From Mesorhizobium ciceri biovar biserrulae WSM1271 (GTDB lineage: Bacteria; Pseudomonadota; Alphaproteobacteria; Rhizobiales; Rhizobiaceae): DNA of 64,000 nucleotides. Both the position numbers and the translations under genes were made by a program. This document shows, piece by piece, positions 1-8,730 of the stretch. Location of the stretch: positions 310,001-374,000 of the forward strand of contig NC_014918.1 in assembly GCF_000185905.1 (NCBI RefSeq). Reading direction: 5' to 3'. How positions within the stretch are numbered: the first letter of the stretch is position 1; each line of letters opens with the position of its first letter. The notes beneath the pieces were generated by a model. That model searched no databases. It was given only the letters and a program-made list of their open reading frames with translations, and had not been told where the DNA came from.

Positions 1-256
1 CATCGTCATCATCGCGGTCATCATTGTGCGCAACGACGGTTTCGAGCGCTTTTTGCGCCTTCCTCCCCTGCCAGAAACGCAGCCCGTGAAAAAGCGCCAG
101 CGTCGCCACGATTACACCGATGATCGTTGCACGCAGCCAGGCAGGCCCGAGCGGCCGGCTATCGGCAAAGCGGATCAAGGGGCCGGCAAACCATATGGCC
201 GTCGCGAAGCCGATCAGCGCGGTCATGCTGAATATCCGCAGCAGCCAACGCGTCAT
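1..256 (-). CDS. tssM: TssM/IcmF-like protein, second copy, N-terminus only
   Basis: The frame opens with an ATG at 256 and runs off the left edge, giving about 85 residues. Two hydrophobic segments are visible, near residues 4-26 and 45-60, separated by a short loop and followed by a charged stretch (FWQGRKAQKALE). This is the usual start of TssM (IcmF), the inner-membrane ATPase-like subunit that joins TssL and TssJ in the T6SS membrane complex. It begins 19 bases after the stop of a tssL gene, the common tssL-tssM order. A full tssM lies at 12129-15668, so this is a second copy. Identity rests on topology and context, since no Walker motif is reached. Confidence 0.72.
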   Translation of the reverse strand, partial: MTRWLLRIFSMTALIGFATAIWFAGPLIRFADSRPLGPAWLRATIIGVIVATLALFHGLRFWQGRKAQKALETVVAHNDDRDDDD

Positions 257-275
257 GGATGCTTCCAGCAGGTCG

Positions 276-1772
276 TCACAATGTCTCCTCCCTGGGGATC
301 ATCACATCGACACGGCGGTTCCTGGCGCGGCCTTCCGGCGTCGCGTTTTCGGCGATCGGTTCGTCCTCGCCCTTGCCGTCCACCGTCAGTCGCGAGGGAT
401 CGCTGAATTTCGCGGCCATCAGGGCTTCGACGGCTTTGGCCCGGGCCAGCGAAAGGTCGAAGTTGGATTTGAAGGCGCTCGACCGACGCGGTTTGACATT
501 ATCCGTGTGGCCGACGATCCGGATCGGTCCAGGCTCGTGCTCAAGAGCCGCGGCGATGTCGGCGGCGATGGGCTGAAATTCCGGCTTCGTCTCGGCCCTG
601 CCGGACTGGAACAGCAGCAGATTGTTGATTTCCACGACGATGAAGTCGCCCTTGGTGCCAATGGCCAGTCCGCCGCCTTCGACGTCCTTGGCCAGCGCCG
701 CACGAATACGATCGATCTGAGCGTTGGCCGCCGGTGGGGCGACTTTGGCTGGCTCGACCAGCGGCGCCACGCTGGCGCGCTCGATAGCGACGGGTATTGA
801 TGGGTTGAGTGCCAGCAATTCACCTGCGGCGGCGTCGCCTTCATTGGAGATGAAGACCCGCAATGCGAAGAACGCTGCCGCCAGCAGCGCCGACGCTGAC
901 GCGGCAACCACCCAAAGCGGCAGGCGGGCCGAGGACTGCGCCATCGTCTCGGCCAAGCCCTGCCAGCGCGGCGAGATGTCTTCACCCGCACGCGTCCTGA
1001 AGTAGCGAAGCGTCTCGTAGACGTCGCGTCGAACGCGCTCGAGATTGTTGTCTTCGCGCCTCACGCCGCGATACTGGCCCTCGAACCCCAGCGACAGACA
1101 GACATGCATCAGTTCGAGCAGATCGTAATGTGTCTCGGGATGGGCCAGGATCTTGTTCAGTGCTTCGTAGAAGCCTGTGCCGGAGGACTGGGTATGAAAG
1201 AACTGCCACGACATGCTGCGTTGCGACCAGTCGTCTTTCCCAGGCCAAGGCAGGTTGCCGATAAGATCGTCGGCTGTTTCGCACAGAACATAACGCGCAA
1301 TCCGCGCATCCTCTTCGGCAACGTCCGATTTCTCCACCGTCCGGTCGAATTTTTCGATGGCCTCAGCGACATGTTGCGCCAGTGGCTCCGCCTGTCTTTC
1401 GACAGGCATCAGCCTGAGTTGCCCAAACAGCATCAGCAAAGGAGCGGCCGCAGCGAGAATAGTGTTTGCCGCGCAGTATCTGACCACCTCGGCGGCGCCG
1501 AGCAGCATGCGCTGCTCGATGGGCGGCTTTGATGCGGCGGCCGAAGAGCTGGTACCTGCTGGGGCACCCAGGGCCGGGCCTTGATAGATGACGGTTCCTG
1601 ATACCCAGCCCGGTGGCCGCACGACGCCAGGATCGAACACGGTTGAATCCTCGATCCTGGAGGTGTCCGCGATGGATTGCTCCGGAACCGGCGGCGGTTT
1701 TTGCGTGCGCCGTGGATTTGCGCGAATGACGGTCTTGCCCGCCGGACCGAAGGGGTCGTCCTTCGAGCTCAT
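276..1772 (-). CDS. tssL: T6SS membrane-complex protein TssL with OmpA domain, second copy
   Basis: This 498-residue protein has a Pro-rich cytoplasmic tail, a DotU domain around residues 95-275 (DDLIGNLPWPGKDDW and LELMHVCLSLGFEGQYRG are typical), one transmembrane helix around 284-308 and a C-terminal OmpA/MotB-like peptidoglycan-binding domain around 385-495 (VGHTDNV, GRARNRRVDV). TssL anchors the T6SS to the inner membrane; the OmpA extension marks the evolved form that also binds the cell wall. It is followed by a tssM start. It is a paralogue of 15670-16992 and differs from it clearly in sequence and length, so it probably belongs to a second apparatus rather than a recent duplication. 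Confidence 0.93.
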   Translation of the reverse strand: MSSKDDPFGPAGKTVIRANPRRTQKPPPVPEQSIADTSRIEDSTVFDPGVVRPPGWVSGTVIYQGPALGAPAGTSSSAAASKPPIEQRMLLGAAEVVRYCAANTILAAAAPLLMLFGQLRLMPVERQAEPLAQHVAEAIEKFDRTVEKSDVAEEDARIARYVLCETADDLIGNLPWPGKDDWSQRSMSWQFFHTQSSGTGFYEALNKILAHPETHYDLLELMHVCLSLGFEGQYRGVRREDNNLERVRRDVYETLRYFRTRAGEDISPRWQGLAETMAQSSARLPLWVVAASASALLAAAFFALRVFISNEGDAAAGELLALNPSIPVAIERASVAPLVEPAKVAPPAANAQIDRIRAALAKDVEGGGLAIGTKGDFIVVEINNLLLFQSGRAETKPEFQPIAADIAAALEHEPGPIRIVGHTDNVKPRRSSAFKSNFDLSLARAKAVEALMAAKFSDPSRLTVDGKGEDEPIAENATPEGRARNRRVDVMIPREETL

Positions 1773-2067
1773 CGCCGATCACCCGTGCAGGCGGGATACC
1801 CGCGATTGGGCGAGACAGGCGCAAGACGGTTTCTGGTCGGGTAAAGGGACCGCAACCCCGGTCGGCCGCGGCAGTGTCCGCAGAAGGATTGGCCAGAAAA
1901 TCCTGTCCCGCCGTAGCATGACATTGCCGCAGACCCCCAGGTCAATGAGTCTTACCCGCTTGGCGAACTGTCGTACGCGATTGTAATCTCAGAAATTGTT
2001 TATTGGAACCGGATGCCGGGCGTCGGAGGACTTTTCTGACTGGCCTGCCAGGCGTTTCCTGGATCGC

Positions 2068-3108
2068 CTATTTTTGCTTGTCGGCTTTGGCGTAGGCCTC
2101 GCTGAAATACGCCAGGTAGATGTCCAGCATGCCGTTTTCATGTGCCTCCTCCATGGTCCGCCATGTCGCGACATAGGCGTCCCAGGCCTGCCCCTTCTTC
2201 GATGTGAACGACGTAGGCGGGAGTTTCCTGCCGATCGCCTCGGGCGACAGGTCGTCAAGCAGTCGGGAGAGCGCAGCTTGCATGGCGGCATAGGTGGCGA
2301 ATTCGTGCGTCTTCAGATCGCGGAATGCGTCCTCGATACTGCGCCTGGCATCAAGATAGCCGGCCCTGCGACGGGCGAACATGATTTCGAGGATGTCGTC
2401 GGTTCCTGGAACGAACTTCAGCGGATTGTTGTCGGCGGCGCTGATCATCGTTCGTTGTGTGCTCTTGGCCAGCATTTTCGCGGCCGCACGTGCTTTCAGC
2501 AGCAACGTCAGTTCCTCGACCACCACCCGCAGGACCGCGCCGATTTCGGCGGCAACTTCATGCGGGTCGCGTAATTGAAGCAATTCCGGCGAAATGCCGG
2601 CTCCGATCGCGATCTCCCGCAAGACCTCGTCTCTGGTCGAAGGCAGGGGTGGGGAGTGCGGCGGAATGCGCTGCCCGGGCCGTTGCTGCGCGGGATCGAA
2701 GAAAGGTGCATCTTTGAATTCCAGCGGTCGGCCTGTCGCGGGCGGCATGTCTCGCTGCTCGGATTTGTAGCTGGGGTAGCCCGCCGTGGCGCGCTCTTCG
2801 TCGATCGATACCAAGATGACATAACGGCCGATCAGTATCCGGTCGCCATGGCCAAGCCGGTGTGGCCCGGTCATGCGCTGGCTCGATCCGTTGATGAAAG
2901 TCCCATTGCGCGAGATGTCGTGCAGCCAGAACGCGCCCGCCTCGTAGCGAACCTCGCAGTGGCGGCCCGAGATGAACTTGTCGGGATCCGGCAAGGTCCA
3001 GTCGCAAGCATCGCGTCCGATTTCGAAGCCGCGATCACGCGCCGCGTAGCTGGTCGAGGTACCAGCGGGCAAGGCGTCGACATTGTTGATTTCCAGACTG
3101 ATGTGCAT
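2068..3108 (-). CDS. tagH: FHA-domain T6SS protein TagH/ImpI, second copy
   Basis: The protein has 346 residues. An N-terminal FHA domain covers about residues 20-100, with the classic GRD, SGRHCEV and RNGTFING blocks that bind phosphothreonine peptides. The C-terminal half (about 170-340) matches the TagH domain, with a helical NNPLKFVPG stretch shared with the other TagH at 18828-20300. TagH proteins act in threonine-phosphorylation control of T6SS assembly. No PpkA kinase or PppA phosphatase gene is visible in the window. The gene is divergent from vgrG and stands alone, 295 bases from tssL; it probably belongs with the second T6SS set. Confidence 0.9.
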   Translation of the reverse strand: MHISLEINNVDALPAGTSTSYAARDRGFEIGRDACDWTLPDPDKFISGRHCEVRYEAGAFWLHDISRNGTFINGSSQRMTGPHRLGHGDRILIGRYVILVSIDEERATAGYPSYKSEQRDMPPATGRPLEFKDAPFFDPAQQRPGQRIPPHSPPLPSTRDEVLREIAIGAGISPELLQLRDPHEVAAEIGAVLRVVVEELTLLLKARAAAKMLAKSTQRTMISAADNNPLKFVPGTDDILEIMFARRRAGYLDARRSIEDAFRDLKTHEFATYAAMQAALSRLLDDLSPEAIGRKLPPTSFTSKKGQAWDAYVATWRTMEEAHENGMLDIYLAYFSEAYAKADKQK

Positions 3109-3473
3109 CCGAGATCGCCGTCGATCGTTGATCGGTACTCCGCCATTCTAGCAGCTTGCGGGTAAAACAGGACAGAAGCGTTTCAAGCCGATGAACCGGC
3201 TGGTTAATGCATGTCGCCCAAAAGTGCCCTTCGTTTGAGAAAACGACATTGCTTGAAACAAGACCTGAAGGTGCAGCGCGTGAATCCGACCAACCGCGAT
3301 ACGGTTTGGGTTTCTGTCGCCCCATGTCCTCTTTGGCCAGCAGGAAAACATGTGGTAGGCTCAACATGGCCTGGCGTGGCGGATTTAAGAAGTTCCTGAA
3401 CGGAATGCTGTTAATATAGCGGGAACTTCAAATCCATCACATTGGCGGCCGCGTCCAGGAGGGGGCTCGACCC
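3109..3473. promoter_or_regulatory. Divergent intergenic region between tagH and vgrG
   Basis: These 365 bases separate the divergent tagH and vgrG starts and should hold both promoters. A strong ribosome binding site (AGGAGGGGG) lies just before the vgrG ATG. The sequence is more AT-rich than its neighbours, but I cannot fix -35/-10 boxes with confidence. No gene is supported here. Confidence 0.45.
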
Positions 3474-5801
3474 ATGCCCAATGAACGTGCCACCGTTGTC
3501 CGGACACCGGTTGGCTCCGAGCTGTTGACCTTCACGCATCTTGTCGGACGCGATGAGATCAGCCGTTGTTTTGCCTATACGGTCGGATTCGTGAGCACCG
3601 ACTCCGATATCGATCCGTTGAAGATGCTGGGCGGGCCGCTCTCGATCGAAGCTGAATCTGATCCGAAACGCTGGTTCAGCGGCATCGTCTCCGAGTTCCG
3701 GCTCACCCGGCTGGAAGATCGGCTGGCCTACTATGAGGCGGTCATCAGGCCGTGGCTCTGGTTTCTCGGCAACACCACCGATTGCCGTATTTTCCAGAAC
3801 AAGAGCGTCCTCGACATCGTCAAGGACATCTTCAAGAAATACGGTATCGCGGAATTCGATCTGCGCCTGCAAGGGTCCTATCCCCCGCGCGAATATTGCG
3901 TGCAGTACGACGAACCCGATCTGGATTTCGTGCAGCGGCTGCTGGAGCATGAAGGCATCCTGTATTTCTTCGAGCATGATGACGGCAAGCACACGCTTGT
4001 CCTGGCCGATGCGATGAGCAAGCTGAAGCCTGCGCCGGGCTACGAGAAAGTGCTCTATAACTTTGAAGGTCAGGGTTCGCGGCGCGATGTCGAATACATC
4101 ACTGAATGGATACCGGGCAGTTCGGTGCGCCCAGGCGCCTATGCCCACACTGACTATGATTTCACGAAGCCGGGCGCCGATCTCATGGCCAAGTCGGCCC
4201 AGCCGTTCAGCCACAAGGAGGCAGCGGGTGAGAACTACCGCCAGCCCGGCGCGCATCTCGAAACGGGCCGGGGAGACAGCCTGGCCGCGATCCGGCGTGA
4301 GGAAATCCAGGCCGTCCACCAGCGCATCGCCGCTGTCGGCACCGTGCGCGGCCTCTATTCGGGCTGCACGTTCAAGCTGGATAGCTTTCCGCGTGAGGAC
4401 CAGAACCAGGAGTATCTGGTGGTCAGCGCCGAATACAGACTGTTTGATCCAGGTTACAGAGCCCATGCTGACGTCAACAGCGAGAATTTCAAGGTGATCC
4501 TCGGCCTGGCGCCGACAGCCTTGCCCTATCGTCCGCCGCGGATCACGCCACGGCCGATCATGCGTGGCCCCCAGACGGCGACGGTGGTCGGCCCGTCCGG
4601 CGAGGAAATATTTACCGACAAATATGCGCGGGTGAAGGTGCAGTTTCATTGGGACCGTCTGGGCAAGAAGGACCAGAACAGCTCCTGTTTCGTGCGGGTG
4701 TCGCAGACCTGGGCCGGCAGCGGCTGGGGCTTCATCCAGATCCCGCGCATCGGCCAGGAGGTGATCGTCGACTTCATCGAAGGCGACCCGGACCTGCCGA
4801 TCATTACCGGCAGGGTCTACAACGCCTCCCAGATGCCGCCCTACGGGCTGCCGGGCAGCGCCACGCAATCGGGCTGGAAGTCCGACTCCTCCAAAGGCGG
4901 TGGCGGCTACAACGAGCTGATGTTCGAGGACAAGGCCGGCTCCGAACTGGTCAATTTCCAGGCGCAGAAGGACCACATCCTTCTGGTCAAGCACGACCGC
5001 ACCAAGCTGGTGCAGCACGACCAGTCCGACCGCATCGACCACGACGCCAAGCATTCCGTCGGCCACAACCTCGATGAGGACGTCGGTAACAACAAGACGG
5101 TCAAGATCGGCGTCGACCAGACCACCAACATCGGCTCGAACGACACCGAGACAGTGGGCGCCAACCGCTCGCTGACGGTCATGGCCAACGAGACCATCCA
5201 TGTCGTGTCGAACTCGACGGAGAACATCGACGCCAATCACACGCAGACGGTGGGGATTGTGCAGACGGTGAGCGTTGGCGCTGCGCGTGTCGATACGGTC
5301 GGAGCATCGGAGACCAGAAGCGTCGGCGGGCCGCAGACCAACACGATCGGCGCGACACGGTCCGTGACGGTTGGGGCAGCGCAGGACCACAGCATAGGTG
5401 CGAGCGACAGCTGGACGATTGCTTCCGATCAGAGCGTGTCCATAGGCGGCGGCCACACCGAGAGCATCGCGAAGGATCAAGGTTCGACGGTCGGCGGAGG
5501 ACGCACCGCTTCGGTAGGCAAGGACGATTCGACATCGGTGGCCGGCGCGCATTCCCTCTCGGTCGGCAAAGACAGTGCCATTTCTGTCACCGGCAATGGC
5601 ACGATCAAAATCGGCAAGAAGCTGGTCATCGACGCCGGTGACGAAATTCTCATCACAACCGGCTCGGCCAAGATCATGATGAAGAAAGACGGCACGATCG
5701 CGATCGAGGGCAAGGACATTTCGGTCAAAGGGTCAGGAAAGATCAGCATCAAGGCTTCTAGCGACATCACGATGAAGGGTTCGAAAATAGGGGAGAACTA
5801 G
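3474..5801 (+). CDS. vgrG: T6SS spike protein VgrG
   Basis: This 775-residue VgrG forms the trimeric tip of the T6SS puncturing device. The gp27-like base covers roughly residues 1-350 (FVQRLLEHEGILYFFEH is typical), the gp5-like OB fold follows (VKVQFHWDRLGKKDQNSSCFVRVSQTWAG, then IPRIGQEVIVDFIEGDPDLPII), and the beta-helix needle comes from about 480 on. The needle is unusually regular, with many short repeats of the type xxVGxxxTxxVG between about 540 and 720. The end is a short charged beta stretch with no recognised toxin domain, so it is probably a carrier VgrG. The start is fixed by a strong AGGAGG site. The downstream DUF6484 gene begins three bases after its stop. Confidence 0.96.
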   Translation: MPNERATVVRTPVGSELLTFTHLVGRDEISRCFAYTVGFVSTDSDIDPLKMLGGPLSIEAESDPKRWFSGIVSEFRLTRLEDRLAYYEAVIRPWLWFLGNTTDCRIFQNKSVLDIVKDIFKKYGIAEFDLRLQGSYPPREYCVQYDEPDLDFVQRLLEHEGILYFFEHDDGKHTLVLADAMSKLKPAPGYEKVLYNFEGQGSRRDVEYITEWIPGSSVRPGAYAHTDYDFTKPGADLMAKSAQPFSHKEAAGENYRQPGAHLETGRGDSLAAIRREEIQAVHQRIAAVGTVRGLYSGCTFKLDSFPREDQNQEYLVVSAEYRLFDPGYRAHADVNSENFKVILGLAPTALPYRPPRITPRPIMRGPQTATVVGPSGEEIFTDKYARVKVQFHWDRLGKKDQNSSCFVRVSQTWAGSGWGFIQIPRIGQEVIVDFIEGDPDLPIITGRVYNASQMPPYGLPGSATQSGWKSDSSKGGGGYNELMFEDKAGSELVNFQAQKDHILLVKHDRTKLVQHDQSDRIDHDAKHSVGHNLDEDVGNNKTVKIGVDQTTNIGSNDTETVGANRSLTVMANETIHVVSNSTENIDANHTQTVGIVQTVSVGAARVDTVGASETRSVGGPQTNTIGATRSVTVGAAQDHSIGASDSWTIASDQSVSIGGGHTESIAKDQGSTVGGGRTASVGKDDSTSVAGAHSLSVGKDSAISVTGNGTIKIGKKLVIDAGDEILITTGSAKIMMKKDGTIAIEGKDISVKGSGKISIKASSDITMKGSKIGEN

Positions 5802-5804
5802 AGC

Positions 5805-6230
5805 ATGGAAAAGGTTCGTGATCGCGTCGATGGCGTCGTAATTGGCCAGTTTCTCGGTTTCGGCGAAGACGGTCCTCTGGTAGTATTTCCGGGCAATTCG
5901 AAAGAAACCGCACTAGCGGCGCGCAGCCTTGCCGAACTGTCATCCGATATGATCGGCCAGGAGATCGCCTTGTTGTTCGAGGACGGAGATGCGCGGCGGC
6001 CGCTCATCGTCGGGCGCATCGTGGAACTGGTGCGCAAGCATGCGGCACCTGCAGTTATTCGCGATGGAGACCGCGTGCGGATTCACGCCGAAGAACGGAT
6101 CGAATTACGCTGCGGCAAGGCAACGATCCTGATGGAGAAAGACGGTCGCATCACCATCAGAGGTACTTTCGTTACCAGCCACGCCAGTGCCGCCAACCGT
6201 ATTCGCGGCGGTTCGATCGACTTAAATTGA
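5805..6230 (+). CDS. DUF6484 domain protein, VgrG-associated
   Basis: The product has 141 residues. The first 80 match the DUF6484 pattern: a GVVIGQFLGFGEDGPLVVF opening, then GQEIALLFEDGDARRPLIVGRIV. This small beta-rich fold is found next to vgrG in many proteobacterial T6SS loci. The tail (HAEERIELRCGKATILMEKDGRITIRG) resembles the last beta-helix turns of VgrG, so the protein may pack against or cap the spike; that is inference. The gene starts three bases after vgrG and overlaps the next gene by a TGATG junction, which argues for one transcript. Confidence 0.85.
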   Translation: MEKVRDRVDGVVIGQFLGFGEDGPLVVFPGNSKETALAARSLAELSSDMIGQEIALLFEDGDARRPLIVGRIVELVRKHAAPAVIRDGDRVRIHAEERIELRCGKATILMEKDGRITIRGTFVTSHASAANRIRGGSIDLN

Positions 6231-7315
6231 TGATGGTCGCGGGGAGCTACGGCCAACAATCGGACGGTACCGTTGAACATCGCATCGTCAAGGACATTGT
6301 GCGTCAGCACGCCGAGCTGGCGGCTTTCTTGTGGGCGCAGCGCGACACGTTGGCCGCCGAGGACCCACCTGAGGGAAACGTGGTCGACGGCGTCGGCAGG
6401 CGGCTTGAGGCAAACCTTGACGGCTTGCGTATTGCCGGGGTAGCCGCATGGCCGTTCATCGAGGCTGCCTATGAGGACTTCCCCGAAAAGGGGGAGTTGT
6501 TCCTTTTCACATGGTTGGCAATTGAGCAGGGTAGCGATAACAAGATCCGACAAGCCGTTGAACTTGGCCGTGCTTCGGATGACGATGCGCGGGGCCTGGT
6601 CGGAGCACTGGCATGGCATAAGGCCGAAACGATTAGTCCCTTGGTACGGCGTTGGATCAGCGCGCAAGACGCGTTCCTACGCTATCTCGCTGTCGCGGCC
6701 TGCCGCGAACATGGGGTCGACCCAAAAGCTCTGTTGACGAATCTGATGCGCGATCCTGACGTCCGCGTGCGGGCAAACAGCCTGCATTTGGCGGGGGTAC
6801 TGCAACGCCTCGATCTGGTGCACGAAGTTGCTGGCGCGCTAGATGCCGACGACGGAAGCGTGCGGCTATGGGCAGCCTGGACACTGAACGAACTTGACCG
6901 CGGGGATTTGGCGAGGGCGGAGTTGCGAAAGGTTGCGGCCACCAATGGGCCAAATGCACCGACGGCTTTGCGAGCCTTGATCAAGGCAGGGCCACAGGAC
7001 GACGTCCGCGCCTTCATGGGTGGCTTGCTCAAGTCGCCCGACACGGCGTCGCTAGCCGTGCGTGGCGCCGGCATGCTGGGCGATCGTTCGATCCTGCCTT
7101 GGCTGGTGCAGCAGATGCGCATTCCAGCGCTCGCTGCGGCCGCTGGCGGCGCGCTGCTCGAGACCTTCCCGGAAGCACGCGGCATCGACGGGTTGTTTAC
7201 GCTCGATCCGACCACGCTTGGGCCTGACTTTGAGGATCACTTCGGCGATTTTGCGATGAAGGTGCCTGTGGCAGAGAACGTTAGGATGTGGAGCAACAGT
7301 GTGCTCCAAAAATAA
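6230..7315 (+). CDS. TIGR02270 family protein with HEAT-like repeats
   Basis: This protein of about 361 residues is built of helical HEAT-like repeats, for example DPDVRVRANSLHLAGVL and DDGSVRLWAAWTLNEL. It matches the TIGR02270 family of T6SS-linked proteins whose function is unknown. The ATG at 6230 shares bases with the DUF6484 stop (TGATG), so translation is coupled to the vgrG unit. Helical-repeat proteins in this position may act as scaffolds or effector adaptors, but nothing in the sequence shows this directly. There is no signal peptide or membrane segment. Confidence 0.85.
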   Translation: MMVAGSYGQQSDGTVEHRIVKDIVRQHAELAAFLWAQRDTLAAEDPPEGNVVDGVGRRLEANLDGLRIAGVAAWPFIEAAYEDFPEKGELFLFTWLAIEQGSDNKIRQAVELGRASDDDARGLVGALAWHKAETISPLVRRWISAQDAFLRYLAVAACREHGVDPKALLTNLMRDPDVRVRANSLHLAGVLQRLDLVHEVAGALDADDGSVRLWAAWTLNELDRGDLARAELRKVAATNGPNAPTALRALIKAGPQDDVRAFMGGLLKSPDTASLAVRGAGMLGDRSILPWLVQQMRIPALAAAAGGALLETFPEARGIDGLFTLDPTTLGPDFEDHFGDFAMKVPVAENVRMWSNSVLQK

Positions 7316-7360
7316 TCAAGAAACGCGCCGAGACCGCGACTCGAGCCACGAGCCGATCGA

Positions 7361-8158
7361 TCAGGATCCCCGTGGGGTATCGAGAATTTCGGCGCAGCGC
7401 ACCGCGGTCATGATCGGTGCCAATGACGCGTCTGTTAGAAGCACAACCGGCGCAATCTGGGTTTCCTCCACCGGCCACCAATCGCTGATTCCGCCCCTTA
7501 TGACCGCCCATGCATCGTCTGAGCGCCCGGCTTTGGCCAGCGCGGCGGCGAGGAACACCACGTTGTCGAAAATACCGGGCAGGGTGTTGTCTTTTTCAAA
7601 CATCTGCACCGCACCCTCATGATACTCATAGACACGCGCCAGTCCGATCATATGATCGGCCCGTGTCTGCGGATCCGAAAACTTTTTCTTGCTGCCTTCA
7701 ACCTTCGCCACCGCCTCAGCAAAGCGAACTGCGCCACCAAGCTGCACACCCTGCGGTAAGCGAAAATCCTCCGAACCGTGTGATGCGGCGAACGCAGCCA
7801 GCCTTGCGAGTATCTTCAGAAGATCGGGATCGCCCTTCTTTCCCAAACTGCGGCGGCCGATCTCCGCTGTCTTTGCGGCTCGATCCCAGCTTTCGGTTTG
7901 GCGTGCCGCTAGCGAGCAAAGCGTGATCTGATCAATCTGGACGTCGAACGTCTCGAATTGGTCTAGTGCGGCGACGGACGTCTCGACATGTCCGAGCACT
8001 TCGTGCCATTGACCGCGGTACGCCGAGATCTCCGCGAGAGCCGCTGCGGCCCGGGCCGTACCCTTCTTCACCAGGTCGGCGAACGCCTGTTCCGCTTCTT
8101 CGATGTCCCCACCCAGAGCCTTCTTTTGTGCCGCCTCAAGCTGCGTTAGTTTTGCCAT
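7361..8158 (-). CDS. Helical-repeat (TPR-like) protein at end of effector module
   Basis: The 265-residue soluble protein is rich in Ala, Leu and Glu, with helix pairs of TPR type (EEAEQAFADLVKKGTARAAAALAEISAYRGQW; later DNVVFLAAALAKAGRSDDAWAVIRGGI). There is no signal peptide or membrane segment. The start overlaps the end of the SUKH immunity gene by 13 bases, so it is the last gene of the effector-immunity transcript. I recognise no named family. Its position suggests a second immunity factor or an accessory chaperone, but that is inference. It faces the TIGR02270 gene tail to tail. Confidence 0.7.
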   Translation of the reverse strand: MAKLTQLEAAQKKALGGDIEEAEQAFADLVKKGTARAAAALAEISAYRGQWHEVLGHVETSVAALDQFETFDVQIDQITLCSLAARQTESWDRAAKTAEIGRRSLGKKGDPDLLKILARLAAFAASHGSEDFRLPQGVQLGGAVRFAEAVAKVEGSKKKFSDPQTRADHMIGLARVYEYHEGAVQMFEKDNTLPGIFDNVVFLAAALAKAGRSDDAWAVIRGGISDWWPVEETQIAPVVLLTDASLAPIMTAVRCAEILDTPRGS

Positions 8159-8715
8159 TCGGGAATCTCCGGGTTAAACCTGTGAGCGATGTCGCGATGA
8201 AGTTCGTCATCGATTTCAAGAGTGTTGTCTTCGTCGACAAAAAAAGCGCCTTCAGCGTAACACGCGTCAATCGTTTTGATCATTGCCGTAAGGCTCTCAT
8301 ACTCCACAGGCTGCTGGGGCTCCCCATGAATGAAGCCGATTATCTCTGCGGTTTCCTTCTTCTCATGGCCGCATGAGGCGAGGTAGAAATCCCCGCCTCC
8401 GTCAGCAAACACCGGAAACCACCCTTTGCGCCACTGCGGTGCGTCCCTTCGTTCCATGAATATTTCGACAGCTTCTTCGAGCGACAGCAGGTAGAAGCCG
8501 GGGAAAAAGTAAACGGTGTCCAACTGCTCGCCTTCGTTCACCCTGGTTCCGTCGCGCCAGCGATATAGTTGCTCCAACTCCAACGGAAGCGGGAAAGGCA
8601 ACCGTGCCTCCCAGGCACGGATGTCCATGGTGGACAGCCCGGGCTGGAGCAGAGTTGGCGTTACGCGTCCGAGACGCGTCAGAAATTGAACGATCCGGTC
8701 CAGTTCTTCGATCAT
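8146..8715 (-). CDS. SMI1/KNR4 (SUKH) family protein, likely immunity protein
   Basis: The 189-residue protein has the SUKH layout: WEARLPFPLPLELEQLYRWRDGT near residues 35-57, then FFPGFYLLSLEEAVE, then a WFPVFADGGGDFYLAS strand block. SUKH proteins are a main class of immunity proteins against nuclease toxins of polymorphic and T6SS systems. The gene starts 15 bases after the stop of the PAAR-like DNase gene, the expected place for a cognate antidote. The predicted role is to bind and block the DNase in the cytoplasm. The family is clear; the pairing is inferred from position. Confidence 0.88.
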   Translation of the reverse strand: MIEELDRIVQFLTRLGRVTPTLLQPGLSTMDIRAWEARLPFPLPLELEQLYRWRDGTRVNEGEQLDTVYFFPGFYLLSLEEAVEIFMERRDAPQWRKGWFPVFADGGGDFYLASCGHEKKETAEIIGFIHGEPQQPVEYESLTAMIKTIDACYAEGAFFVDEDNTLEIDDELHRDIAHRFNPEIPEWQN

Positions 8716-8730
8716 TGCAGGAGCCTGACT

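Noticed and set aside
3411..5552. Long open frame antisense to vgrG (over 700 codons)
   Set aside because: It mirrors the GC-rich vgrG codons, is rich in Arg, Val and Asp repeats made by the complementary strand, and has no family resemblance.
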